In this document: piece after piece, positions 8,311 through 16,988 of the stretch
How the letters are laid out: every line of letters starts with the position of its first letter
Position numbering within the stretch: position 1 is the first letter of the stretch
Origin: Hydrogenophaga aromaticivorans
GTDB lineage: Bacteria; Pseudomonadota; Gammaproteobacteria; Burkholderiales; Burkholderiaceae_C
Direction of reading: 5' to 3'
Assembly: GCF_013387465.1 (NCBI RefSeq)
Contig: NZ_VYGV01000006.1
Coordinates: forward strand, 1,083,959-1,147,958
Length of the DNA stretch: 64,000 nt
Notes under the pieces: generated by a model
Told to the model about the DNA's origin: nothing
Seen by the model: the letters and a program-made list of their open reading frames with translations, nothing else
Databases searched by the model: none
Translations under genes and position numbers: made by a program

Positions 8311-8996
8311 TGGACTTCGATCGGTTCGATGCTGATTTCCGAACGGTCTCCGTCGACCTGCAGGTACTCGATGTGGCGGACCTGGTTTTTGCCGCCGCTG
8401 ACGGTGATGCGCTGGAGCAGAGCCGCAATGGCGGGTTCGCTCGGGACCAGTGTCAACACCCACTGGCTGCTCTCGCCTTGCAGGTTGAGCGTGTAGTTCT
8501 GCTCCAGGGATTTGCGGTTGCCTGAAAGCGTGCTGCGAATGCTGTCCACAAACGCCAGCGCTTCGGGTCGGCTGGCGAGGTTGATGGTGAGCTTGCGCTT
8601 GTCGCGCTCCATGCTGAGCATGTCCTTGTCCAGCACCAGGGTCTCGGGTTTGGGCAACAGCGTGCGTTTCTCCAGCCGGTCGGGCGGGCTGTACACCATC
8701 TCGCCGCTGGCCTGGACCGGCTTGTCGAGCAGGGCCATGTGACGCTTCTCGACAAAACGCGCCCGGCCACCCTTGTGGCTGGCCAGGTCGGTCATCAGCT
8801 GTTCAATGCTGTAGGCCGCGTGCGCCCCGGTAGACAGACCCAGGCACAGCAGCGCGACGGCAGCACAGCGACAGAACCACGCAAAGGTGGTGGCGCGCAA
8901 TCCGGGCAGCCCTGGAACCGGCTTCGCCGGGCCAGAGGCTGCGTCCCCCCTCGCAGAAGGGGAGAAGGCGCGAAGCGACGCAGGGGGGTTGTTCAT
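8307..8996 (-). CDS. LolA-like outer-membrane lipoprotein carrier
   Basis: 229 residues if started at the ATG at 8996, which overlaps the acyltransferase stop by four bases. Residues 5 to about 33 of that reading are encoded by a dispersed palindromic repeat and look unlike protein. A TTG at 8900 (198 codons) would start just before a clean signal peptide (FAWFCRCAAVALLCLGLSTGAHA), with AGGG nine bases upstream, so it may be the real start. The mature part has the LolA-type beta-sheet pattern (FVEKRHMALLDKPVQASGEM). Its expected role is periplasmic carriage of the lipidic product. Confidence 0.85.
   Translation of the reverse strand: MNNPPASLRAFSPSARGDAASGPAKPVPGLPGLRATTFAWFCRCAAVALLCLGLSTGAHAAYSIEQLMTDLASHKGGRARFVEKRHMALLDKPVQASGEMVYSPPDRLEKRTLLPKPETLVLDKDMLSMERDKRKLTINLASRPEALAFVDSIRSTLSGNRKSLEQNYTLNLQGESSQWVLTLVPSEPAIAALLQRITVSGGKNQVRHIEYLQVDGDRSEISIEPIEVQ
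8902..8990 (-). repeat. dispersed palindromic element, copy 1, inside a coding region
   Basis: On the minus strand it begins three bases after the acyltransferase stop codon with CCCCCCTGCGTCGCTTCGCG and ends with GGCGAAGCCGGTTCC, as in the other copies. It sits at the 5' end of the LolA-like gene and is read as its N-terminus if the upstream ATG is used. Confidence 0.8.
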
Positions 8997-9910
8997 GATT
9001 TCCAGAAGTCGAAGAAGTTGAACCAGTTGTAGGGCGCCAGCCTGCACAAACGGGCGAGGCTGTCGGCGTAGGCTTGCATCGCCGCCTTGATCGCCGCGTC
9101 ACGCCCACCGCGCTCGATGTTCGAGAAGTCGGCCAGTTGCTCGAAATGCAGCTGGTAGCGGTTGCCTCCGAGGTACAGACCCGCCATGAGGAACACCGGC
9201 CGCTTGAGCATCGCCGCCATGCGCCAGGGGCCCAGGGGGAAAGCAGCCTCCTGGCCCAGGAACTCGACCGGGACCGTGGCGTCATCGCTCAGCGAGCGGT
9301 CGGCCAGCATGCCCACCAGATACCCTTCGTCGAGCTTGTCGCGCACCTCCAGCATCGACTCCAAGTGTCCCAGGGAGATGATATCTTGCATCGCCTTGGG
9401 GTTGATGGCCGCGAGCGTGGCGTTGAGCTTGCGCGCGTTCTGCTCGTACATCAGCATGGCCACGCGCAGCCCCTTCTTGCCACGCCCCATGGCACGCAGC
9501 ACCTCAAAGCTGCCCAGGTGGGCCCCCATGAGCAGCGCGCCGGGCTGTTTTTCAATCGCCGCCAGCAACGCCTGGTCGCCCTTGACCTCGATGTCAAACA
9601 CGTTGAAGCGGTCGTTCAGCAGGTAGATGCGGTCGTGGATGGTGCTGGCGAAACTGAACACATGGCGGTAGCCGTCGCGCCAGCCCGCGTAACGGCCCAG
9701 GACGCGGTGCAGGTAGGCGCGGCTCGCACGGCGCGCCGCGGGCGCAAACAGCACGAAATAGACGGCGATGCCGTGCAGCACCAGGCGCCCCACCCGCCGG
9801 CCAAACGAGAGTGAGATCCAGACCATCAGGCGCAGGATGGCCAGGTTGCTGCGCTCCTGGCGCCGCATCCACTCGGGCTGTGCGTCGGTGTGACGGGGCT
9901 TGTCCGTCAT
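8993..9910 (-). CDS. LpxL-like lysophospholipid/lipid A acyltransferase
   Basis: 305 residues with one N-terminal membrane segment (about 22-55). The acyltransferase HX4E motif is seen as GAHLGSFEVLRAMG, followed by an MLADRSL segment and VEFLGQEAAFPLGPWRMA, all typical of the LpxL/HtrB family. In aryl polyene clusters this class is proposed to attach the polyene or a fatty acyl chain to the lipid anchor. It is coupled by four-base overlaps to the genes on both sides. Confidence 0.88.
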   Translation of the reverse strand: MTDKPRHTDAQPEWMRRQERSNLAILRLMVWISLSFGRRVGRLVLHGIAVYFVLFAPAARRASRAYLHRVLGRYAGWRDGYRHVFSFASTIHDRIYLLNDRFNVFDIEVKGDQALLAAIEKQPGALLMGAHLGSFEVLRAMGRGKKGLRVAMLMYEQNARKLNATLAAINPKAMQDIISLGHLESMLEVRDKLDEGYLVGMLADRSLSDDATVPVEFLGQEAAFPLGPWRMAAMLKRPVFLMAGLYLGGNRYQLHFEQLADFSNIERGGRDAAIKAAMQAYADSLARLCRLAPYNWFNFFDFWKS

Positions 9911-10212
9911 GACACGGCCGGCTGCAGGCTGCCCGAGGCGACATCGCGATCGCCACAGCGCACCACAAAAGACAGCCCGCCACGTGCACCGTCCTGCAGC
10001 GTGAACACCAGTTCGTCATCCGGCCCGCAGGGGCTGAGAAACTTGGCCTGCGCGACCTGCCAGGCACCGCCCGCGAGCCCCAGGTGCGCTTGCGCCAGCA
10101 GCACGGCCTGATCCAGCAGGACCACGCCGGGCACGATGGGATGCCCCGGAAAATGCCCGGCAAAGGCCGGGTGGTCGGGCGGCACGCGCCAGACCCGCTC
10201 AAGCACGACCAT
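9907..10212 (-). CDS. small 3-hydroxyacyl-ACP dehydratase, FabA/FabZ-like (ApeI-like)
   Basis: 101 residues when started at the ATG at 10212. Longer readings upstream are arginine/cysteine-rich shadow of the AMP-ligase gene. The FabZ signature is clear (FAGHFPGHPIVPGVVLLDQAV). At about 100 residues it is shorter than FabZ, as is common for the second dehydratase of aryl polyene clusters. It overlaps the AMP-ligase gene by 14 bases and the acyltransferase by four. Confidence 0.85.
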   Translation of the reverse strand: MVVLERVWRVPPDHPAFAGHFPGHPIVPGVVLLDQAVLLAQAHLGLAGGAWQVAQAKFLSPCGPDDELVFTLQDGARGGLSFVVRCGDRDVASGSLQPAVS

Positions 10213-11548
10213 GACCCAAGCGTTCCTGGTAGAGCGCCAGCAGCGCCGTGCGCGGCAGCTTGCCGGTGCTGTTGCGCGGCAGCGCGTCAACCAGCACCAG
10301 CGGGCGCGGCAGGAAGACCCGGTCGATGCGCTGGCGCAAGGCGCGCTGCAGCGTGTCCGCCGACACACCAGGGGCCACCACGAACGCCGTCAGCCGTGTG
10401 ATGCCTTCGACCTCATCGTCCGCGGACTCGGGCAGAAAAAAGGCGCCATCGAGCACACCATCGATGGCACACAGCTGGTGGTTCAGGTAGGCCAGCGAGC
10501 TGCGTTTGCCCGCGATGTTGATCAGGTCGGCATGCCGGCCGTGCAGGAGAAAGCGGCCCTCGCCCTGGAGTTCGATGATGTCCGACAGCGGCACCCGGCC
10601 TTCCACATGGCCCTCGCGGGCATAGGTGGTGTCGTTCTCCTGCTCCAGCACGACGCCCGGCAGCAAATGCCACAGGGGGCCGTCGGTGGTGCGCCGGCAG
10701 GCCAGCTGGCCCGACTCCGTCGAGCCGTAAATCTCGTGCACCGGTGCCCCGCTGCGCTGCTCGGCGCGCGCAGCGAGTTCGGTGCCCAGCGGCGCGGTGG
10801 CGGACAGGCACATGTCCAGCGCCGGCCAGTCCAGATCGGACGCCAGCAAGGCCGACAGGTGGAAAGGGGTGGTCACCAGCATGCGCGGCCGCGGCACGGC
10901 CTGCAGCGCGTCCACCACATCCTGAGGGTAGAACGGCTTGCCGCTCCAGAAACTGCAGCCGCCGTGCAGCGCGAGCAAAAAGGTGGACTCGAATCCGTAG
11001 CTGTGCTGCGCCGGCACCGTGCCCACGAGCACCATTCGCCCGCCCCCCAGACCCAGCCCGACCGCCTCGGCCTGCCCGTTCTGCACCAGCCGGCCCCAGG
11101 TCTTGGCGTGCGGCTGCGGCAGGCCCGTGGAGCCCGAGGTGAACAGGATCGCGACCACGCGGTCGGCTTCCACCATCGGCATCTCTTGCGCGGGTGAGCG
11201 GGGCAAAGTGGCCAGATCGGGAAAATCGATGCAAGGCAGGTCGGCCACGTCGAACGGACCATCCACCACACCGAACGCGCCGGGATGTTCCTGCGCCAGC
11301 CGCTGCAGGGTGACCCCCGAGTGCGAGGCCGGCTGCAGGCTGGTCTTGCCCGCGAGCACGCAGGCGGCAAACAGCACGGCGAAGTGGTACCGGTCTTCAC
11401 ACAGGTTGAGCACCCCCTGGCCCGCAGGCAACACACTGGCCACCGCCTGGGCATCGGCCAGGAAGTCGCGCACCGTCACCGGGCCCGAAGGGCGCCAGGC
11501 GAGCACGTCGTCCAGCCCGTGAGCGCTGATCAGGGGCAGCCCGTTCAT
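10199..11548 (-). CDS. AMP-dependent acyl/aryl-ACP ligase (ApeH-like)
   Basis: 449-residue ANL-family adenylating enzyme. The phosphate loop FTSGSTGLPQPHAKTW, the EIYGSTESG motif and the hinge region GRHADLINIAGKRSS are present. It should activate the aryl starter acid as the adenylate and load it on one of the two carrier proteins. The ATG at 11548 is chosen; a TTG at 11575 would add nine residues. It is about 80 residues shorter than typical ANL ligases, consistent with a reduced C-terminal lid. Confidence 0.88.
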   Translation of the reverse strand: MNGLPLISAHGLDDVLAWRPSGPVTVRDFLADAQAVASVLPAGQGVLNLCEDRYHFAVLFAACVLAGKTSLQPASHSGVTLQRLAQEHPGAFGVVDGPFDVADLPCIDFPDLATLPRSPAQEMPMVEADRVVAILFTSGSTGLPQPHAKTWGRLVQNGQAEAVGLGLGGGRMVLVGTVPAQHSYGFESTFLLALHGGCSFWSGKPFYPQDVVDALQAVPRPRMLVTTPFHLSALLASDLDWPALDMCLSATAPLGTELAARAEQRSGAPVHEIYGSTESGQLACRRTTDGPLWHLLPGVVLEQENDTTYAREGHVEGRVPLSDIIELQGEGRFLLHGRHADLINIAGKRSSLAYLNHQLCAIDGVLDGAFFLPESADDEVEGITRLTAFVVAPGVSADTLQRALRQRIDRVFLPRPLVLVDALPRNSTGKLPRTALLALYQERLGHGRA

Positions 11549-11600
11549 GCGCCGCCAGCCTGAAACCGCCAACAACCCCTGGCTCGCGAAACGCCCCAGG

Positions 11601-11885
11601 TCATTTGGTGCGCTGGCTGGCGATATGGGTCGTCAGCGCACGCAGGGACGCGTAGATCTTGTCGTTGTTCTCGTTGTCCGAGCGCAGCTGGAAACCGTAG
11701 TGCTTGGAAATGACGAGCGAAATCTCGAGCATGTCGATCGAGTCGAGACCCAGCCCCTCGCCGTACAGCGGATCGTCGGGTTTCACGTCCTGGGGCTGCA
11801 CGTCCAGGTTGAGGGCCTCCACGATCAGCGCAGCCACCTCACTCATGAGGTCGTCGAAGGAAACGCTGGCAAAGTTTTCAGACAT
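11601..11885 (-). CDS. acyl carrier protein
   Basis: 94 residues, acidic, with the phosphopantetheine site LGLDSIDMLEI (Ser49). A good ribosome-binding site (AGGGA, about seven bases before the ATG at 11885) supports this start over an upstream extension rich in Pro/Arg. It lies 16 bases downstream of the ketosynthase at 11902. One of the two carrier proteins here probably carries the starter and the other the extender; which is which cannot be read from sequence. Confidence 0.92.
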   Translation of the reverse strand: MSENFASVSFDDLMSEVAALIVEALNLDVQPQDVKPDDPLYGEGLGLDSIDMLEISLVISKHYGFQLRSDNENNDKIYASLRALTTHIASQRTK

Positions 11886-11901
11886 GGGGATTCCCTGGTT
11901 G

Positions 11902-13167
11902 TCAGTGGGTGTGCGTCGGGGCGGCGGCAAAAACCAGCACGGCATTGCTGCCACCAAACGCAAAAGAATTGGACAGGGCCGCACGCATGGGCATCTGGCG
12001 ACGGCCCTCGACCACATGGTCTACCCCCTCGCAGGCCGGGTCAAGCCGACCTTCCAGGTGCGCCGTGGGCGGGATGGCCTGCTCGCGCAGCGCCAGCACG
12101 GTGGCCAGCGCCTCGATGGCCCCCGCTGCGCCCAGCAGGTGGCCATGCATGGACTTGGTGGCGCTCACGGGCAGCGAGGGCGCCCGATCGCCAAAAACCT
12201 GGCGCAGGGCCGCAATTTCCACCGGGTCACCCTCCTGGGTTGCGGTGCCGTGGGCATTGACGTAATCGATGTCATCGGGAGTGAGTTCAGCGTCCCGCAA
12301 GGCGGCCTGCAGTGCACGGGCCTGACCCTGGGCGTCGGGGCGCACCAGGTGGCTGCGATCACAGCTCGCACCGTAACCCACCATCTCGCCCTGGATGCGG
12401 GCGCCACGCGCGATGGCGTGGTCCCAGTCTTCGAGCACCAGCGCCGCGCCGCCCTCGCCCAGCACCAGGCCGCGGCGATCGGACGAAAACGGTCGGCAGG
12501 CCGAAGGCGAGGTCTGCTCGTTGCCCGGCGAGATCAGGCGCATGGCTTCCCAGGCGCGCGCCACGCCATAGGTTTGGGTGCCGTCGGAGCCGCCCGTGAT
12601 CGCCACCGTCGCCTCGCCCGAGCGCACGCGCCGGAACGCTTCGCCGATCGCCACCGAAGACGAAGCGCAGGCCACGGTGTGGCTCATGCTCACCCCGCCC
12701 AGACCGAGCTGGATGGACAGGTGCGCATTGACCGCGTTGTTCATGCCCATCACCACGCCCAGCGGCGACAGGCGCTCGCGCCCGTTCTGCCACATGTCGC
12801 GGTAGCCTTTTTCGAAGGCCATGATGCCGCCGAGCGCCGTGCCCCAGATGCAGGCCCAGTCGTTGCGTTGTTCCAGATCGGCGGGCAGGCGCTCCAGCCC
12901 GGCGTCATGCCAGGCGTCGAAAGCCGCGGCCACACCCAGATGGGCAAAGCGCTCCATCATGGCGGCGAGCGGTTTGCCCAGTGCTGCCACCGGGTCAAAC
13001 CCGGTGCAGCTCACAAACGGCATGGACAAGGGCCTGGGCTTGTCATCGGTCTGGAGGTAGCTGACCGCCGAACGCCCCGCGAGCAGGTGTTCAAAAAAAT
13101 GGTCCACACCTCCGCCGTAGGGGCTGACCAAACCCAGCCCCGTGATGGCCACCCGGCGCCGGATCAT
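11902..13167 (-). CDS. beta-ketoacyl-ACP synthase II-like (APE condensing enzyme)
   Basis: 421-residue FabF-type ketosynthase. The nucleophile Cys lies in VACASSSVAIGEA, with the two histidines in NAHGTATQEGD and MHGHLLGAAGAIEA. It is a full, active-looking condensing enzyme distinct from the one at 2516, so the cluster has two active KS plus one Cys-less factor. The ATG overlaps the stop of the upstream carrier protein by four bases. It may perform initiation or early elongation; this is inferred from aryl polyene pathways. Confidence 0.92.
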   Translation of the reverse strand: MIRRRVAITGLGLVSPYGGGVDHFFEHLLAGRSAVSYLQTDDKPRPLSMPFVSCTGFDPVAALGKPLAAMMERFAHLGVAAAFDAWHDAGLERLPADLEQRNDWACIWGTALGGIMAFEKGYRDMWQNGRERLSPLGVVMGMNNAVNAHLSIQLGLGGVSMSHTVACASSSVAIGEAFRRVRSGEATVAITGGSDGTQTYGVARAWEAMRLISPGNEQTSPSACRPFSSDRRGLVLGEGGAALVLEDWDHAIARGARIQGEMVGYGASCDRSHLVRPDAQGQARALQAALRDAELTPDDIDYVNAHGTATQEGDPVEIAALRQVFGDRAPSLPVSATKSMHGHLLGAAGAIEALATVLALREQAIPPTAHLEGRLDPACEGVDHVVEGRRQMPMRAALSNSFAFGGSNAVLVFAAAPTHTH

Positions 13168-13409
13168 GATGCGGAAGCTTTGGCTGCGCGCAGGGAATCG
13201 ATCAGTTTCACCATCTCGCCGACAGACTTCGGGATCGCCACACTGGAGTCGATGGAAATCCCCAGGCGGTCTTCCGCCTCGAACATCAGCTCGGCGAGCA
13301 TCAGCGAGTCAACACCCAGGTCAGCAAGCAACGCATCAGGAACCACCGCCTCGGGCGCTGCGCCCAGGCGATCATGGAGAAATTGGCGGATCAGTTCGGT
13401 CGATTGCAT
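13164..13409 (-). CDS. acyl carrier protein, first gene of the APE cluster
   Basis: 81 residues from the ATG at 13409 (MQSTELIRQFL); an ATG at 13418 would add three residues. The phosphopantetheine site is in LGVDSLMLAELMFE. It is the most upstream gene on the minus strand, so the operon promoter should lie in the roughly 180-base region between it and the divergent PAP2 gene. No strong Shine-Dalgarno is visible, so the exact start is uncertain. Confidence 0.85.
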   Translation of the reverse strand: MQSTELIRQFLHDRLGAAPEAVVPDALLADLGVDSLMLAELMFEAEDRLGISIDSSVAIPKSVGEMVKLIDSLRAAKASAS

Positions 13410-13589
13410 GGCATACATTTCATGGCTGGCTGTCTTGCTCGACCCCGACACCCGGTAACGAATGCCCGGCAGGTCCGGCCGGTTGGCAAAGTGCTTCAAC
13501 CCGGGCGCAGACTGCCGATCAGCGCGTAATTTTCAGTGATTTGATTGTACAGCCGGCACAATGCAGGCTGTTCCTCTCCGCTCCCCACC

Positions 13590-14339
13590 ATGACCCCTCC
13601 TCCGCGAGACGCCGCACGCGCACAAATGCCGTTTGTTGCCATGCCAGCCTCCGAAATCACACCCCGCCCGACCGGGACATCGGGCTGGCTGCGCAGGCTC
13701 GGGCGGCGGTTTGTCATCCACTGGCCGCTCAAGGCGTTTGGCACCACGGCTTTCATGGCGTTGTTTTTCTGGAGCTACTTCTGGATCCTGGAGCACCCGC
13801 GCAGCGTTGCCGTGGTCATGCCCGAAATCTGGCTGGACCACTGGGTCGGATTTGTACCGTCCGCGTTCCCGATCTACGTGTCGCTCTGGTTGTATGTGTT
13901 CCTTCCGCCAGCGGTGATGGGCAACCTGCGTGCCCTGGTGTGGTTTGGCGTCTGGGTGGGGGCCATGTGCCTGTTCTGTCTGGCGCTCTTCTGGTGGTTT
14001 CCGACCCAGACACCACTGGTCCACATGGACTGGAGCCTGTACCCCGGTCTGGCGGTCGTCAAGGGGGTGGACGCGGCCGGCAACGCCTGCCCTTCGCTGC
14101 ATGTGGCTTCGGCGGTGTTCAGCCTGTGCTGGATGCACCGCATCCTGGCCCAGCTGCGTTCACCCGCCGTGCTGCGGTGGATTTCGGCGGTGCAATGTGT
14201 GGCGATCGTCTGGTCGACCATGGCCACCCTGCAGCATGTGGCCCTCGACGTGTTTGCGGGTGTTGCGGTGGGCCTGGTTTTCGCGGCCGCCTCGCTGGCC
14301 CATGTGAAGAACACCGCAGAGCCGACCGCCGCTTCATGA
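13590..14339 (+). CDS. PAP2-family membrane phosphatase
   Basis: 249 residues with five or six membrane segments between about 50 and 240. PAP2 motifs are reduced but recognisable: PSLH at residues 168-171 and STMATLQHVALD with H216 and D220. This is the form seen in inositol-phosphotransferase-like or lipid phosphatases. It is divergent from the polyene cluster and shares its upstream region, so co-regulation with a lipid-linked product is possible but unproven. The ATG at 13590 is used; a second ATG lies 12 codons further on. Confidence 0.82.
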   Translation: MTPPPRDAARAQMPFVAMPASEITPRPTGTSGWLRRLGRRFVIHWPLKAFGTTAFMALFFWSYFWILEHPRSVAVVMPEIWLDHWVGFVPSAFPIYVSLWLYVFLPPAVMGNLRALVWFGVWVGAMCLFCLALFWWFPTQTPLVHMDWSLYPGLAVVKGVDAAGNACPSLHVASAVFSLCWMHRILAQLRSPAVLRWISAVQCVAIVWSTMATLQHVALDVFAGVAVGLVFAAASLAHVKNTAEPTAAS

Positions 14340-14361
14340 GCCCCGCAGGGGGTGTTTCGCT

Positions 14362-15057
14362 TCAGTCGCGCAACACGCGCAAGACGTCCGAGTGGAACTC
14401 GCGGCTGTAGAGAATGGCCACCACCGTCAGCGTGCCCAGCACCATCGCCAGCGGCGACACGAACCAGGCCAGCGCCGCAAACGAAAAGTAATACGCACGC
14501 AGACCGTCGTTGAAGGTTTCGGCGGCGGCGCCCACCATGGCGGCCGCACGATCGGCGTACTGGTTGCGGTCGAACTTGCCCGATTCAAAATCTTCGGGTG
14601 GCGGCATCGCGCCGATCACCAGGGCGACAAAGGTGTACTGGCGCATGCACCAGGAAAAGCGGAAAAACGCATAGACGAAGATCGCCACCAGCACCAGGAT
14701 CTTGAACTCGAAGACGATCAGCGAGGTGGCCTGCGCAAAAGGAATCTCGTTCATCAGCTCGGACGCCTTGTCGGTCGTGCCCAGCAAGGCGAACAGACCA
14801 CCGATCACCAGGATCGACGTGGACGAAAAAAAAGCCGGGGTGTTGGACAGCGTTTGCGTGATCAGTCCATCGAGCATGCGCGGGTCGCGCATCGCCGCCT
14901 GGCGCATCCAGTAGGACCGGTAGCGGTTGGTGGTCACCAGCAGCGAGGAACGGCGGCGACCCCAGACTTTGGCGAACCAGGCGTAGCCCACCCACAAGGC
15001 AAAAAAGCAGACCAGCGCCAGCCAGTCTGCCCAGGGGAGGATGTCGAAGATCTTCAT
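14362..15057 (-). CDS. DUF599 family inner-membrane protein
   Basis: 231 residues with four clear membrane segments (about 8-28, 78-98, 113-135 and 190-215). The family pattern is recognisable (RYRSYWMRQAAMRDPRMLDG followed by the FFSSTSILVIGGLFALLG helix). Function of DUF599 is unknown. It is convergent with the PAP2 gene, ending 22 bases away. Confidence 0.85.
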   Translation of the reverse strand: MKIFDILPWADWLALVCFFALWVGYAWFAKVWGRRRSSLLVTTNRYRSYWMRQAAMRDPRMLDGLITQTLSNTPAFFSSTSILVIGGLFALLGTTDKASELMNEIPFAQATSLIVFEFKILVLVAIFVYAFFRFSWCMRQYTFVALVIGAMPPPEDFESGKFDRNQYADRAAAMVGAAAETFNDGLRAYYFSFAALAWFVSPLAMVLGTLTVVAILYSREFHSDVLRVLRD

Positions 15058-15096
15058 GCGGCGGATGTTAGCCGCACGAAGCCGCCAACCGGCCGC

Positions 15097-15651
15097 TCAG
15101 CCCTTGAATTTTGCCGCCACCTCGGCGACACGCTCCCCGAACAGGCGCGCCGTTTTCAGATCACCGGGCAGCATCTCGTTGGCGCTCGCGTCCGACGGGC
15201 TTTGTGCGATCGCACCGCTGTACGACACCAGGTAGTTCACATCGTCGCGCTGCGCAGCCTTGGTGTTGCTGGGCATGAGGCCCTGGCTCACCCAGATCAT
15301 GCCGTGCTGCATGGACAGCGTGAACAGGTAGTGCAGCGTGGACAGCTTGTCGCCGTTCATGCCGGCGCTGTTGGTGAAACCGGCCGCGAGCTTGTCTTTC
15401 CACTGCTGGGAAAACCAGGGTTTGCTGGAGGCATCGGCGAATTTCTTGAACTGCCAGCTCACGCTGCCCATGTAGGTGGGTGAGCCCATGATGATCGCGT
15501 CCGCCGCGGCCAGCGCTTCCCAGCCGCCTTCAGGCAGATTGCCGTCGGCGTCGATGGCGATCAGTTCGGCCCCTGCGCCACTGGCCACCGATTGCGCCAT
15601 GCGCTGGGTGTGACCGTAACCCGAGTGGTAAACCACAACAACGTTTGCCAT
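15097..15651 (-). CDS. flavodoxin-family NAD(P)H-dependent oxidoreductase (WrbA-like)
   Basis: 184 residues. The FMN phosphate loop is at the N-terminus (VVVYHSGYGHTQRMA), followed by the isoalloxazine-binding stretch GSPTYMGSVSWQFKKFAD. It should be a cytoplasmic FMN protein reducing quinones or similar electron acceptors with NAD(P)H. It is on the same strand as DoxX and pirin, which suggests a shared stress role. Confidence 0.85.
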   Translation of the reverse strand: MANVVVVYHSGYGHTQRMAQSVASGAGAELIAIDADGNLPEGGWEALAAADAIIMGSPTYMGSVSWQFKKFADASSKPWFSQQWKDKLAAGFTNSAGMNGDKLSTLHYLFTLSMQHGMIWVSQGLMPSNTKAAQRDDVNYLVSYSGAIAQSPSDASANEMLPGDLKTARLFGERVAEVAAKFKG

Positions 15652-15709
15652 TGGAGATCTTTCAGAAAAGCGCCGCAGCGCGGGTGGGGAAAAAGGACTC
15701 GAAGATCAC

Positions 15710-16117
15710 TCAGGCCGAGCGGCGGGCGTCCAGGCTGAAGGCACCGGCACCAAAAGCCGCGAGTGCCAGCAGACCACCAGTCACACCGATGTTCTTCATG
15801 AACATCAGCTGCTGCATCATTTGCTGCTCGGCCGGCATGGCCCAGTAGTTGTGGAAGAAGAACGAGGCACCCAGCGTGAACAGCGCCAGAGCCAGGGCAG
15901 CCCAGCGCGTGCCGAAGCCGACGATCAGCGCCAGGCCACCCAGCACCTCCACCGCCATGGCCACCGCAGCGGCCACGGTGGGAATGGGCAGGCCCACCGA
16001 TGCGATGTAACCGACCGTGCCGGCAAAACCGGTGATCTTGCCGATGCCGGCGGGCAGGAACAGGGCCGCCAGCAGCAGGCGGGACAACAGGGCGAGGGGG
16101 TTTTGCAGGGTGTGCAT
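15710..16117 (-). CDS. DoxX family membrane protein
   Basis: 135 residues with four membrane segments and the DoxX pattern (ALFLPAGIGKITGFAGT, then MAVEVLGGLALIVGFGTRWAA). The start at 16117 has AAAGGA at a proper distance; an in-frame upstream extension of about 40 residues has no support. DoxX proteins occur beside pirins and NAD(P)H oxidoreductases in stress operons. The biochemical role is unclear. Confidence 0.9.
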   Translation of the reverse strand: MHTLQNPLALLSRLLLAALFLPAGIGKITGFAGTVGYIASVGLPIPTVAAAVAMAVEVLGGLALIVGFGTRWAALALALFTLGASFFFHNYWAMPAEQQMMQQLMFMKNIGVTGGLLALAAFGAGAFSLDARRSA

Positions 16118-16169
16118 GGAAATATCCTTTGAATGAAGTTTGGGTTGGGTCAAAAAGCTTGTCTGTGCG

Positions 16170-16871
16170 TCAGGCCACAAGGTCAAACACCAGCACCTCG
16201 GCGTCGTCGCCTCGGGACAGGGAGAGTCGCTCGGCATCGGCGATCACCGCCGCGTCGCCGGTCTGCAGGCGCTGGCCATTCACGTCGAGCGCGCCGCGCA
16301 CCAGGTGCACATAGGCCTTGCGCTTCGGGTCCAGCGCCAGCTCGGCGGTTTCGCTGCCATTGAAGAGGCCGGCGTACATGGAAGCGTCGGCGTGGATGCT
16401 GACCGAGCCCCCGGCGCCGTCGGGCGAAGCCACCAGGCGCAGCTGGCCGCGCTTTTCGGTCTCGGCAAAGCTCTTCTGTTCGTAGCCGGGATCGATGCCC
16501 TTCACATTGGGTTCGATCCAGATCTGCAGGAAGTGCGTGGTCTGGTCGGGTGCGTGGTTGAACTCGCTGTGGCGCACGCCGCTGCCGGCGCTCATGCGCT
16601 GCACGTCGCCGGGCGGGATGCCCTTGACGTTGCCCATGCTGTCCTTGTGCGCCAGGTTGCCCGACAGCACATAGCTGATGATTTCCATGTCGCGGTGGCC
16701 GTGCGTGCCGAAGCCGGTGCCCGGGGCGATGCGGTCCTCGTTGATCACGCGCAGGTTGCCCCAGCCCATCCAGGCGGGGTCGAAATACTCGGCGAACGAA
16801 AATGAGTGGAAGCTCTTGAGCCAGCCGTGGTCGGCGTAGCCGCGGGCGTCGGAACGTCGGATCTGCATCAT
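16170..16871 (-). CDS. pirin family protein
   Basis: 233 residues, bicupin. The metal-binding motif of the N-terminal cupin is clear (THGHRDMEIISYVLSG, then GSGVRHSEFNH). Some pirins act as quercetin 2,3-dioxygenase in vitro; the physiological role here is unknown. The start at 16871 (MMQIRR) has AAGGA eight to nine bases upstream. It is divergent from the LysR gene at 17025, the usual arrangement for a regulator and its target. Confidence 0.9.
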   Translation of the reverse strand: MMQIRRSDARGYADHGWLKSFHSFSFAEYFDPAWMGWGNLRVINEDRIAPGTGFGTHGHRDMEIISYVLSGNLAHKDSMGNVKGIPPGDVQRMSAGSGVRHSEFNHAPDQTTHFLQIWIEPNVKGIDPGYEQKSFAETEKRGQLRLVASPDGAGGSVSIHADASMYAGLFNGSETAELALDPKRKAYVHLVRGALDVNGQRLQTGDAAVIADAERLSLSRGDDAEVLVFDLVA

Positions 16872-16988
16872 GGTGTCTCGTCCTTTCAAGGGGGTGGTGC
16901 TGACCGTTTGCGGGACCGCAGCGGCTGGCATGGGTTGAATTGTGGAACCGCCACCCCCCGGCGTGTTTGCACGGTTTTGATGGCATCA

